A stretch of 5,544 nt of DNA from Corynebacterium sp. (GTDB taxonomy: Bacteria; Actinomycetota; Actinomycetes; Mycobacteriales; Mycobacteriaceae): assembly GCF_030530965.1 (NCBI RefSeq), contig NZ_JAUMTY010000002.1:60197-65740 (forward strand). The letters are read 5' to 3'. How positions within the stretch are numbered: the first letter of the stretch is position 1; each line of letters starts with the position of its first letter. Made by a program: the position numbers and the translations under genes. Below are positions 1 to 4,710 of the stretch, piece by piece. The notes under the pieces were generated by a model. It saw only the letters and a list, made by a program, of their open reading frames with translations. It was not told where the DNA came from and did not search any database.

Positions 1-591
1 CAGCTGCCGGTGCCTCGGTTGGCACTGTCCGCCATGTGGATGCGTCTGAAAGGGTTCCTGCACACAGCCGGTGGGATCATCGTCGCGACGGTCATCGTCG
101 TGTGGCTGCTGCAGTCGACTCCCGTCGTCGGCGGCCACAGCTGGGGTGACGACGACCTCGACCCGCAAGATTCGGTCTACGGCGCGGTATCACAAACAGT
201 GGCACCTGTATTTGCCCCGGCTGGCTTCGATTCCTGGTCACTGTCGGGTCCGTTGATCACGGGCTTCGTCGCCAAGGAAGCCGTGATTTCGTCGTGGGCT
301 CAGACATACGCCCTGCAAGACCCGTCGGATGAAGATGCTGTGGACCAGGGTCACTCTGCGCTGGCTCAGGCCATCCGCGAAGACTTTAACCACTCATCAG
401 GTGGTCACACGTATCCGGCAGTGTGGGCTTTCATGGTCTTCCTGTTGGCTTACACTCCATGCGTGGCTACACTGGCTGCCCAAAAGAGAGAAATCGGATT
501 GAAATGGACGTTGGTGGGGATAGCCATACAGCTGACAGTGGCCTGGGCTTTGGCCGTCATCACATTCCAGGCACTACGTCTTTTCTTCTAG
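1..591 (+). CDS. feoB: Ferrous iron transporter FeoB, C-terminal part (5' end outside the window)
   Basis: FeoB is an inner-membrane Fe(II) transporter with an N-terminal cytosolic G domain and C-terminal membrane Gate/core segments. Only the last 196 codons are here, and the frame is open to base 1, so the GTG at 10 is not the start. The fragment opens with QLPVPRL, like the 'LPxYRxP' linker of FeoB. It continues with an amphipathic stretch and membrane helix (RLKGFLHTAGGIIVATVIVVWLL). Next come the APVFAPAGFD and GPLITGFVAKEAVISSWAQTY segments, which match the family's 'EPVFxPLGF...TGxVAKExV' region. It ends with a conserved YTPCVATLAAQKRE block and a last helix. The G domain cannot be assessed. 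The next gene starts 22-40 bp downstream on the same strand, so feoB and the FeoC-like gene probably form one transcript. Family identity is secure; transport function is inferred from it. Confidence 0.93.
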   Translation, partial: QLPVPRLALSAMWMRLKGFLHTAGGIIVATVIVVWLLQSTPVVGGHSWGDDDLDPQDSVYGAVSQTVAPVFAPAGFDSWSLSGPLITGFVAKEAVISSWAQTYALQDPSDEDAVDQGHSALAQAIREDFNHSSGGHTYPAVWAFMVFLLAYTPCVATLAAQKREIGLKWTLVGIAIQLTVAWALAVITFQALRLFF

Positions 592-631
592 ATCATTTCC
601 TCTCCATTGATTCGTGAAAGCAGTGATAGCA

Positions 632-1057
632 ATGCTGTTTCGTCGAGAACGAGATTTATCGCGACGCGTTCCTTCGCGGGGTGACTCCTCCGGGCGTGCA
701 TCGGCATCGTCGGCTTCACAAGGTCCGCTTGCCTTGGTTCGTGACGCCATTGCCTCTGGGGCCGTTGACCGGTCACGGATCGCTGAAAACACGGGCCTTG
801 CCCGAACCACCGTCGATGCCTCCATCGAGCACCTCGAACGCATGGGCTGGTTGACCAAGAAACCGCTGGGAACATCCTGCCCCGGCGGGGGATGCTCATC
901 CTGCCCATTGGGTAAGGCCGACGGAGGGGCCGGATGCGGATCGCACATCGGCGGAACGGGCCCGGTTGCGCTGGTTTTAACCCGTCGCCCACAGTGTTGG
1001 CCGGCTGCGTCCACGTCGGCTGTGCCTGAAGCTGTTAGCTCCGCGGGCCGGCACTAG
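632..1057 (+). CDS. FeoC-like winged-helix protein with four-cysteine cluster
   Basis: Small basic protein of 141 aa. Residues about 31-77 (GPLALVRDAIASG...SIEHLERMGWLTKK) read as a winged helix-turn-helix with the recognition helix around ARTTVDASIEHL. The wing is followed by four cysteines at residues 83, 88, 91 and 102, spaced C-x4-C-x2-C-x10-C. FeoC proteins carry a C-x4-C-x2-C-xn-C iron-sulfur cluster site in the wing, and with feoB directly upstream this is most likely the FeoC partner or regulator of FeoB. It is longer than the roughly 80-residue enterobacterial FeoC: it has a Ser/Arg-rich N-terminal extension and an extra C-terminal tail with a fifth Cys at 122. Start choice: ATG 632 is preceded by an SD-like GAAAGCAG at 616-623. 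An in-frame GTG at 614 would add six residues but has no SD. Whether it regulates transcription, FeoB stability or both cannot be read from the sequence. Confidence 0.8.
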   Translation: MLFRRERDLSRRVPSRGDSSGRASASSASQGPLALVRDAIASGAVDRSRIAENTGLARTTVDASIEHLERMGWLTKKPLGTSCPGGGCSSCPLGKADGGAGCGSHIGGTGPVALVLTRRPQCWPAASTSAVPEAVSSAGRH

Positions 1058-1065
1058 GTATAGAG

Positions 1066-1102
1066 CCGTGACCTCTGTGGGCATCGCGCATGCATGTCAC
1101 GG
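1066..1102. promoter_or_regulatory. Weak stem-loop between the feoC-like gene and hflX
   Basis: CCGTGAC (1066-1072) and GTCACGG (1096-1102) form a 7-bp inverted repeat, with an inner GCAT/ATGC pair at 1081-1084 and 1090-1093. It lies 8 bp after the FeoC-like stop codon. No T tract follows on the + strand, so it is at best a weak or non-canonical terminator for the feo transcript. It could equally be a DNA-binding dyad. Confidence 0.3.
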
Positions 1103-1112
1103 TTCATCAGCC

Positions 1113-1118
1113 TATAGC
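1113..1118 (+). promoter_or_regulatory. Possible -10 element upstream of hflX
   Basis: TATAGC at 1113-1118 resembles the corynebacterial -10 pattern (TANNNT-like, last base off). It would give an hflX 5' leader of roughly 40 nt. No convincing -35 hexamer is visible around 1090-1096, which is common in corynebacteria. This is a candidate only. Confidence 0.2.
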
Positions 1119-1163
1119 GAACGCACTACCGCGTGAGGGCTAGTCGTGAGACACTTGTGAGCA

Positions 1164-2687
1164 ATGACTGAACGTTCACATAATTATCCGTCTTATTCGG
1201 ACTCCGACACTTACCTCACCGATGACCATGGCCGACGCGGGGGAGGCCTACATAACGACACAAGAGTTCGCCATGCTCACATGCCCACCGCGGGCGAACT
1301 CGACCTTAGCGAGCGTGACGAACTCCGCGCGCTGTCGCGCGGGAGTCAAGCTCACACGACGGAGCAATCCGACGGCTATGACGTCGAATATCGAAAGCTT
1401 CGGCTAGAAAGAGTCATTCTGGTCGGCGTATGGACCTCCGGAACTACCGCTGAATTCGAAGCAAATCTGGAAGAACTCCGTGCCCTCGCGGAGACAGCCG
1501 GGTCTGAGGTCCTCGAGTCTTTTTACCAGCGGCGCGAGAAGCCCGACGCGGGCACATACATCGGATCCGGCAAGGTCGCTGAGCTCCGTGATGCGGTCCG
1601 ATCATTGGGCGCAGATACAGTGATTTGCGATGGTGAGCTGAGCCCCGGACAGCTCATCGCTTTAGAAAAACAGCTCGATGTCAAGGTTATTGACCGCACG
1701 ATGCTGATCCTCGATATTTTCGCTCAGCACGCGAAGTCCAAAGAGGGAAAAGCACAGGTCTCCCTCGCTCAGATGGAATATCTTTATACGCGAGTCCGCG
1801 GCTGGGGCGACATGATGTCCCGGCAGGCGGGTGGACGAGCCGGCTCTAATGGCGGTGTTGGCCTTCGTGGTCCTGGTGAAACGAAGATTGAGGCCGACCG
1901 CCGACGGTTGCGTAAAGATATGGCTCGTTTGCGAGCGGAATTGCGGAGCATGACGACCGCTCGTGAAATCAAGCGAGATCGGCGGGATAACTCCACCACT
2001 CCGCAAATCGCGATTGCTGGGTACACGAACGCGGGGAAGTCGTCGTTAATCAATGCCATCACCGGAGCAGGGGTGCTGGTGGAGGATGCGCTTTTCGCTA
2101 CCTTGGACCCCACGACACGTCGTGCAGAACTTGCCGACGGGCGAGCAGTGATCTTTTCGGACACCGTTGGATTCGTTCGGCACCTGCCCACACAGTTGGT
2201 GGAGGCGTTCCGATCGTCACTGGAGGAAGTTGCGTCGGCAGACTTGGTGCTGCATGTTGTGGATGGTTCCGATCCCTTCCCGCTGAAACAGATAGCTGCT
2301 GTTCACGAGGTTCTTGCCGACGTTCGCAACAGTGGGGCTGAGACCATGCCGCCTGAAATCATTGTTGTGAACAAGATAGACCAGGCTGACCCCATTGTTC
2401 TTGCGCAGCTTCGTCACGAGCTTGACGACGTTGTATTCGTGTCGGCGAAAACCGGCGAGAATATCGATGAGCTCGCATCCCGAATCGAACTGTTCTTAAA
2501 CACTCTGGATACCCATGTGAGGCTTCATGTCCCGTACACCCGCGGTGACATTGTGGCAAAAGTACATGAGTATGGAACCGTTATCGACGAACAATACGAT
2601 TCCGACGGCACGGTTCTTGATGTGCGCGTTCCTGCTCGTGTTGCTCAAGAGGTGAAAGAGTTTATTCAGGCGGACGAATACTCATAA
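1164..2687 (+). CDS. hflX: Ribosome-associated GTPase HflX
   Basis: HflX is a cytosolic GTPase that binds the 50S subunit and splits stalled 70S ribosomes; in mycobacteria it is also linked to macrolide-type antibiotic tolerance. The protein is 507 aa. Residues 1-75 are a polar, His/Asp/Arg-rich extension without recognisable fold. The HflX N-terminal domain begins near residue 76 (EYRKLRLERVILVGVW) and includes GTYIGSGKVAEL and DTVICDGELSPGQL. A linker follows with the hallmark GGVGLRGPGETKIE and a charged helical segment (EADRRRLRKDMARLRAEL). The G domain has Walker A GYTNAGKS at 286-293, the FATLDPTTR switch I region, DTVGF at 333-337, NKID at 403-406 and SAK at 427-429; a short C-terminal domain follows. 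All key nucleotide-binding motifs are intact. ATG 1164 is the first possible in-frame start because TGA lies at 1158-1160; the SD is poor (GTGAG). uraA follows on the same strand after 82 bp, and co-transcription is possible. Confidence 0.97.
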   Translation: MTERSHNYPSYSDSDTYLTDDHGRRGGGLHNDTRVRHAHMPTAGELDLSERDELRALSRGSQAHTTEQSDGYDVEYRKLRLERVILVGVWTSGTTAEFEANLEELRALAETAGSEVLESFYQRREKPDAGTYIGSGKVAELRDAVRSLGADTVICDGELSPGQLIALEKQLDVKVIDRTMLILDIFAQHAKSKEGKAQVSLAQMEYLYTRVRGWGDMMSRQAGGRAGSNGGVGLRGPGETKIEADRRRLRKDMARLRAELRSMTTAREIKRDRRDNSTTPQIAIAGYTNAGKSSLINAITGAGVLVEDALFATLDPTTRRAELADGRAVIFSDTVGFVRHLPTQLVEAFRSSLEEVASADLVLHVVDGSDPFPLKQIAAVHEVLADVRNSGAETMPPEIIVVNKIDQADPIVLAQLRHELDDVVFVSAKTGENIDELASRIELFLNTLDTHVRLHVPYTRGDIVAKVHEYGTVIDEQYDSDGTVLDVRVPARVAQEVKEFIQADEYS

Positions 2688-2716
2688 TTTTCTTTGCTTA
2701 CAGGGACCTGACCGTG

Positions 2717-2747
2717 TTGATAGGGGTCGCAGTAAGGATCTAACTGC
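2717..2747 (+). promoter_or_regulatory. Putative uraA promoter with overlapping operator-like dyad
   Basis: In the 82-bp gap between hflX and uraA, TTGATA (2717-2722) is a fair -35 match. A weak -10 candidate (CTAACT or TAACTG, 2740-2746) lies 17-18 bp downstream. Overlapping it is a near-perfect 19-bp dyad, GCAGTAAG-GAT-CTAACTGC (2729-2747), with 7 of 8 pairs matched and one A-A mismatch. A dyad over the spacer and -10 is the usual geometry of a repressor site, but no known regulator motif is recognised. The same bases could form a small hairpin in a read-through hflX-uraA transcript. The region does not show the conserved PyrR-binding loop as I know it. Confidence 0.3.
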
Positions 2748-2769
2748 TCACGTTGAATAATAAGAAAGC

Positions 2770-4071
2770 GTGAGCGCAAAAAAGAGTCTTTTACCGTGGT
2801 CCGTGCATGGTGACGGAAAAACACCCCGACCTGGTGCTGTGGTGGCCCCAGATGAGCGATTAAGTTGGCCTCGAACGATCGGCGTGGGAATGCAACACGT
2901 CATTGCCATGTTCGGGGCGACGCTTCTTGTCCCCACCCTCACAGGATTCCCCGTCAATACCACCTTGTTGTTCTCTGGTCTGGGGACGATGGCGTTTCTC
3001 CTCATCACGAGGAATCGCCTTCCTTCATATTTAGGGTCCTCATTTGCGTTTATCGCCCCTTTAACCGCGGCGCATAGTGCGGGGCTGTCTGCCCAGCTGG
3101 GTGGCGTCCTTGCCGCAGGATTAGCGCTCGCGGTCGTGGGGCTCGTTGTGATGGCAGTGGGACAACACGCCCTCGGTGCCGTGATGCCTCCGCCCGTCAC
3201 AGGAGCAATCGTCGCACTCATCGGTTTGAATCTGGCCCCTGCCGCCACATCCAACGTGCAAAAACAGCCATTAGTAGCCGGCGTCACTCTGGCGGCCATT
3301 CTGCTCTTCACCGTGGCGGGCCGAGGGATGATCGCGCGGCTAGGAATTCTTTTTGGTGTCGTCGTCGGGTGGGTTTTCGCGTCGCTAACAGGTAATTTAG
3401 CGCCAGGTACCTCAGAGACGATAGAGAATGCCGCGTGGATTGGTTTCCCACAATTCCATTCTCCCGTTTTCCACACGGGAATCGTTATTTCGACGATCCC
3501 CGTCGTCGTTGTGTTAATCGCAGAAAATGTCGGCCATGTAAAGGCTGTTTCTGCCATGACGGGAAGAAATATGGATGACTTAGCGGGGAAAGCTTTATTT
3601 TCTGACGGTATCGCGACGACAGTGGCAGGATTCTGCGGCGGATCGGGTACAACCAGTTATGCCGAAAATATTGGTGTCATGGCGGCTACGCGAGTCTATT
3701 CCACGGCTGCGTACTGGGTTGCTGCTGCGACCGCAATAATTCTTGCCTTTATTCCTAAGTTCGGCGCTTTAGTGTTCACTATTCCCACGGGAGTTTTGGG
3801 CGGCGCGACCATGGTCTTATACGGCATGATCGGAATGCTTGGAATTCGCATTTGGCAAGATAACAATGTTCGATTTACCAATCCCGTTAATCTGACCGCT
3901 GCTGCAGTGGCATTAATAGCGGGAATAGGAAATCTCACGTTGCGGGTGGGATCAGTCGATATTGAAGGCATCGCCTGGGGCTCAGTGGGGATCATCGTTG
4001 GATACCCGCTCTTGCGCTACCTCTTCGAGCACGTTGGGGAAGGGCAGGATGCCAGCCAACGTCAGTATTAA
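2770..4071 (+). CDS. uraA: Uracil permease, NCS2/UraA family
   Basis: Inner-membrane uracil:proton symporter feeding the pyrimidine salvage pathway; 433 aa, close to the usual 420-430. After a short cytosolic N-terminus (WSVHGDGKTPRPGAVVAPDERLSW-like, residues 10-33) it has about 14 hydrophobic segments of the UraA 7+7 fold. Family residues are present: Q42-H43 in the first helix, GSSFAF at 89-94 (the TM3 substrate loop), E252 and H256 in AENVGH (equivalent to E241 and H245 of E. coli UraA), and E299 in SYAENIGVMAATR (equivalent to E290), which also fits the NCS2 signature. These residues favour uracil over purine or xanthine, though specificity is inferred. The start is GTG 2770, with purine-rich AAGAAAG at 2762-2768 only 1-2 nt upstream, unusually close; no better upstream or near-downstream start is visible. 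It follows hflX on the same strand and converges on ptsH, with a shared terminator just after its stop. Confidence 0.95.
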   Translation: MSAKKSLLPWSVHGDGKTPRPGAVVAPDERLSWPRTIGVGMQHVIAMFGATLLVPTLTGFPVNTTLLFSGLGTMAFLLITRNRLPSYLGSSFAFIAPLTAAHSAGLSAQLGGVLAAGLALAVVGLVVMAVGQHALGAVMPPPVTGAIVALIGLNLAPAATSNVQKQPLVAGVTLAAILLFTVAGRGMIARLGILFGVVVGWVFASLTGNLAPGTSETIENAAWIGFPQFHSPVFHTGIVISTIPVVVVLIAENVGHVKAVSAMTGRNMDDLAGKALFSDGIATTVAGFCGGSGTTSYAENIGVMAATRVYSTAAYWVAAATAIILAFIPKFGALVFTIPTGVLGGATMVLYGMIGMLGIRIWQDNNVRFTNPVNLTAAAVALIAGIGNLTLRVGSVDIEGIAWGSVGIIVGYPLLRYLFEHVGEGQDASQRQY

Positions 4072-4108
4072 AAAATGGGGATGACCAGAAATATTCGGTC
4101 ATCCCCAT
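4070..4108 (-). terminator. Intrinsic terminator of ptsH, shared with convergent uraA
   Basis: ATGGGGATGACC (4075-4086) pairs perfectly with GGTCATCCCCAT (4097-4108), a 12-bp stem that can extend by GAA/TTC inside the loop with one bulged base. On the minus strand the stem is followed by TTTTT (complement of A4070-A4074), giving a textbook intrinsic terminator for ptsH. On the plus strand no T tract follows, so it would end uraA only as a non-canonical terminator or by collision with opposing transcription. The ptsH U tract overlaps the last base of the uraA stop codon. Confidence 0.88.
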
Positions 4109-4157
4109 CAATAGTGCCGTTGGTCACCGCACAGTGGCGGTCCCGACAACTAGTAGA

Positions 4158-4427
4158 TTATTCGTTATCGAGGTTCTGTGAAACCAGAGCCGCAATCTTC
4201 TCGACAGCTTCGGCGTTCTCAGACGAAACTTCCACGGTGTCACCGTGCTCAGCGCCCAAGGCCATAATCATGAGGGAAGAAGCGGCGTCGGCAGGTTCTG
4301 CATCATCATCGTCGGGAAGCGAGATCAGGATCTCGTCATCATAGTTAGATGCTTCCTCGGCGATAACAGCTGCGGGACGAGCGTGAAGACCAACGGTAGA
4401 ACCGACAGTCACGGTTGTGGAAGCCAT
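4158..4427 (-). CDS. ptsH: Phosphocarrier protein HPr (PtsH)
   Basis: Cytosolic PTS phosphocarrier that takes phosphate from enzyme I onto a histidine and passes it to the EIIA domains of sugar permeases. It has 89 aa, normal family length. The active site is GLHARPA with His15 and Arg17. The second conserved block is SSLMIMALGAEHGDTVEV. Aligned on 'LG', Ser50 falls at the position of regulatory Ser46 of Firmicute HPr, but the following residues (LMI rather than IMG) differ, and HPr kinase is generally absent in actinobacteria, so serine phosphorylation is unlikely. An acidic run, PDDDDAEPAD (38-47), enlarges the loop before this helix. The start ATG is at 4427-4425, with a strong SD GAAAGG (minus strand, 4440-4435) 7 nt upstream. 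The gene is downstream of ptsF on the same strand with a 283-bp gap, so it probably has its own promoter plus possible read-through from the fructose operon. Confidence 0.97.
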   Translation of the reverse strand: MASTTVTVGSTVGLHARPAAVIAEEASNYDDEILISLPDDDDAEPADAASSLMIMALGAEHGDTVEVSSENAEAVEKIAALVSQNLDNE

Positions 4428-4440
4428 AAGTGAACCTTTC

Positions 4441-4454
4441 TGTTAATCAAAACA
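4441..4454 (-). promoter_or_regulatory. TGTT-N6-AACA dyad abutting the ptsH ribosome binding site
   Basis: On the minus strand TGTTTTGATTAACA (4454-4441) has matching TGTT/AACA ends and sits directly against the SD GAAAGG (4440-4435). TGTT...AACA dyads are typical of DeoR-family sugar repressors, and the DeoR-type SugR controls pts genes in C. glutamicum. The site could be a SugR-like operator acting as a roadblock in the leader. Arms are only 4 bp and AT-rich, so chance is a real alternative. Confidence 0.25.
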
Positions 4455-4481
4455 AGGTGTGGATCATCGGGATCCTCTTGT
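4452..4481 (-). promoter_or_regulatory. Stem-loop in the ptsH 5' leader
   Basis: Outer arms ACAAG (4452-4456) and CTTGT (4477-4481) and inner arms GGATC (4461-4465) and GATCC (4471-4475) give a two-part stem with an asymmetric internal loop and a 5-nt terminal loop. It lies about 12 nt upstream of the ptsH SD in the expected transcript, so it could influence translation or mRNA stability. It is moderate in strength and shows no known riboswitch signature. Confidence 0.35.
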
Positions 4482-4492
4482 GCCAGAATAAC

Positions 4493-4505
4493 GGACTTAA
4501 AGTCC
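4493..4505. promoter_or_regulatory. 13-bp perfect palindrome in the ptsH leader
   Basis: GGACTT-A-AAGTCC (4493-4505) is a perfect dyad with a single central base. On the minus strand it overlaps an AGGAGG (4509-4504) that matches a full SD but is not followed by a start codon at a usable distance. It lies just downstream of the candidate ptsH -10 at 4519-4524, a position suited to an operator. No regulator is assigned. Confidence 0.35.
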
Positions 4506-4518
4506 TCCTGCACAAAGC

Positions 4519-4547
4519 ATTTTATTTATTTCTACAGCGGTACTTAT
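4519..4547 (-). promoter_or_regulatory. Candidate ptsH promoter
   Basis: On the minus strand TAAAAT (4524-4519) is a good -10 match in an A/T-rich stretch. The hexamer 17 bp upstream, ATAAGT (4547-4542), is a poor -35, as is common in corynebacteria. A start near 4511 would give a leader of about 85 nt holding the 13-bp palindrome, the stem-loop and the TGTT-N6-AACA dyad. A start site has not been seen directly. Confidence 0.35.
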
Positions 4548-4566
4548 CGTAGCGGATAAGTTGCTG
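4535..4566. repeat. Two-part stem-loop around ACTTATC/GATAAGT
   Basis: ACTTATC (4542-4548) and GATAAGT (4555-4561) pair perfectly around a 6-nt loop. Flanking CAGC (4535-4538) and GCTG (4563-4566) extend the stem across an asymmetric internal loop. There is no U tract on either side. It overlaps the -35 region of the candidate ptsH promoter and shares bases 4535-4544 with a 10-bp inverted repeat whose other arm is at 4634-4643, so the two pairings exclude each other. Confidence 0.5.
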
Positions 4567-4579
4567 CAAGTGTGGTAGT

Positions 4580-4624
4580 TCAGATACGGAAAGTGCCATG
4601 TGCCACAGCCTTTTCCGTATCTGA
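4580..4624. repeat. Perfect 13-bp inverted repeat between ptsF and ptsH
   Basis: TCAGATACGGAAA (4580-4592) and TTTCCGTATCTGA (4612-4624) are exact inverted repeats with a 19-nt loop that itself contains TGCCA twice. The stem is strong, but neither strand has a T tract after it, so it is not a canonical intrinsic terminator. It may be a U-less terminator after ptsF, an RNA processing or stability element, or a protein-binding site. Confidence 0.6.
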
Positions 4625-4634
4625 CGATCGGAGA

Positions 4635-4663
4635 GTACCGCTGGTTTGTTGTTCAGCGGGTAC
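4635..4663 (-). terminator. Hairpin downstream of ptsF (possible U-less terminator or attenuator arm)
   Basis: On the minus strand GTACCCGCTG (4663-4654) pairs with CAGCGGTAC (4643-4635), 9 bp with one bulged C and a 10-nt loop. It lies 47 bp after the ptsF stop. No U tract follows, so terminator status is doubtful. Bases 4656-4667 also form a perfect 12-bp palindrome (GCGGGTACCCGC). Confidence 0.3.
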
Positions 4664-4710
4664 CCGCCCAATCTTTAAGCCAATGTCAGTGTAATGGCCG
4701 AGCTTCTGCT

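Larger units (their letters stand above)
4535..4663. repeat. Three copies of a CAGCGGTACT-like element
   Basis: CAGCGGTACT at 4535-4544 is repeated exactly but inverted as AGTACCGCTG at 4634-4643. A third copy with one inserted G, CAGCGGGTAC, is at 4654-4663. The first two bracket the 13-bp stem at 4580-4624. In RNA read from the minus strand, the middle copy could pair either with the copy near ptsF (9 bp with a bulge, short loop) or with the copy near ptsH (10 bp perfect, long range). As DNA they could be three binding sites about 20 and 90-100 bp apart. No known protein motif is recognised. Confidence 0.55.

Noticed and set aside
574..1014. Two minus-strand open frames over the FeoC-like gene
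   Set aside because: The plus strand encodes the HTH and ordered cysteine motif right after feoB; the minus frames have no family features.
1784..2191. Open frame antisense to the HflX G domain
   Set aside because: Arg/Ser-rich shadow of the coding strand with no SD or recognisable family.
2688..2700. TTTTCTTT directly after the hflX stop as a terminator tail
   Set aside because: No stem precedes it within the end of hflX, so an intrinsic terminator is not supported.
2748..3557. Long open frame (269 codons) antisense to uraA
   Set aside because: Low-complexity Thr/Ala/Pro composition, no domain, fully opposite a well-conserved permease; a codon-bias shadow.
4504..4509. Perfect AGGAGG on the minus strand
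   Set aside because: No ATG, GTG or TTG follows at 5-12 nt; probably part of the GGACTTTAAGTCC dyad region rather than a working SD.
4410..4515. GTG-started open frame of about 36 codons (minus strand) overlapping the ptsH start
   Set aside because: No SD before the GTG and the frame merely crosses the ptsH start; likely chance.
4497..4520. Tiny leader ORF (ATG CTT TGT GCA GGA GGA CTT TAA, minus strand) upstream of ptsH
   Set aside because: No SD upstream, only seven residues, no repeated regulatory codons; considered as an attenuation leader peptide but unsupported.
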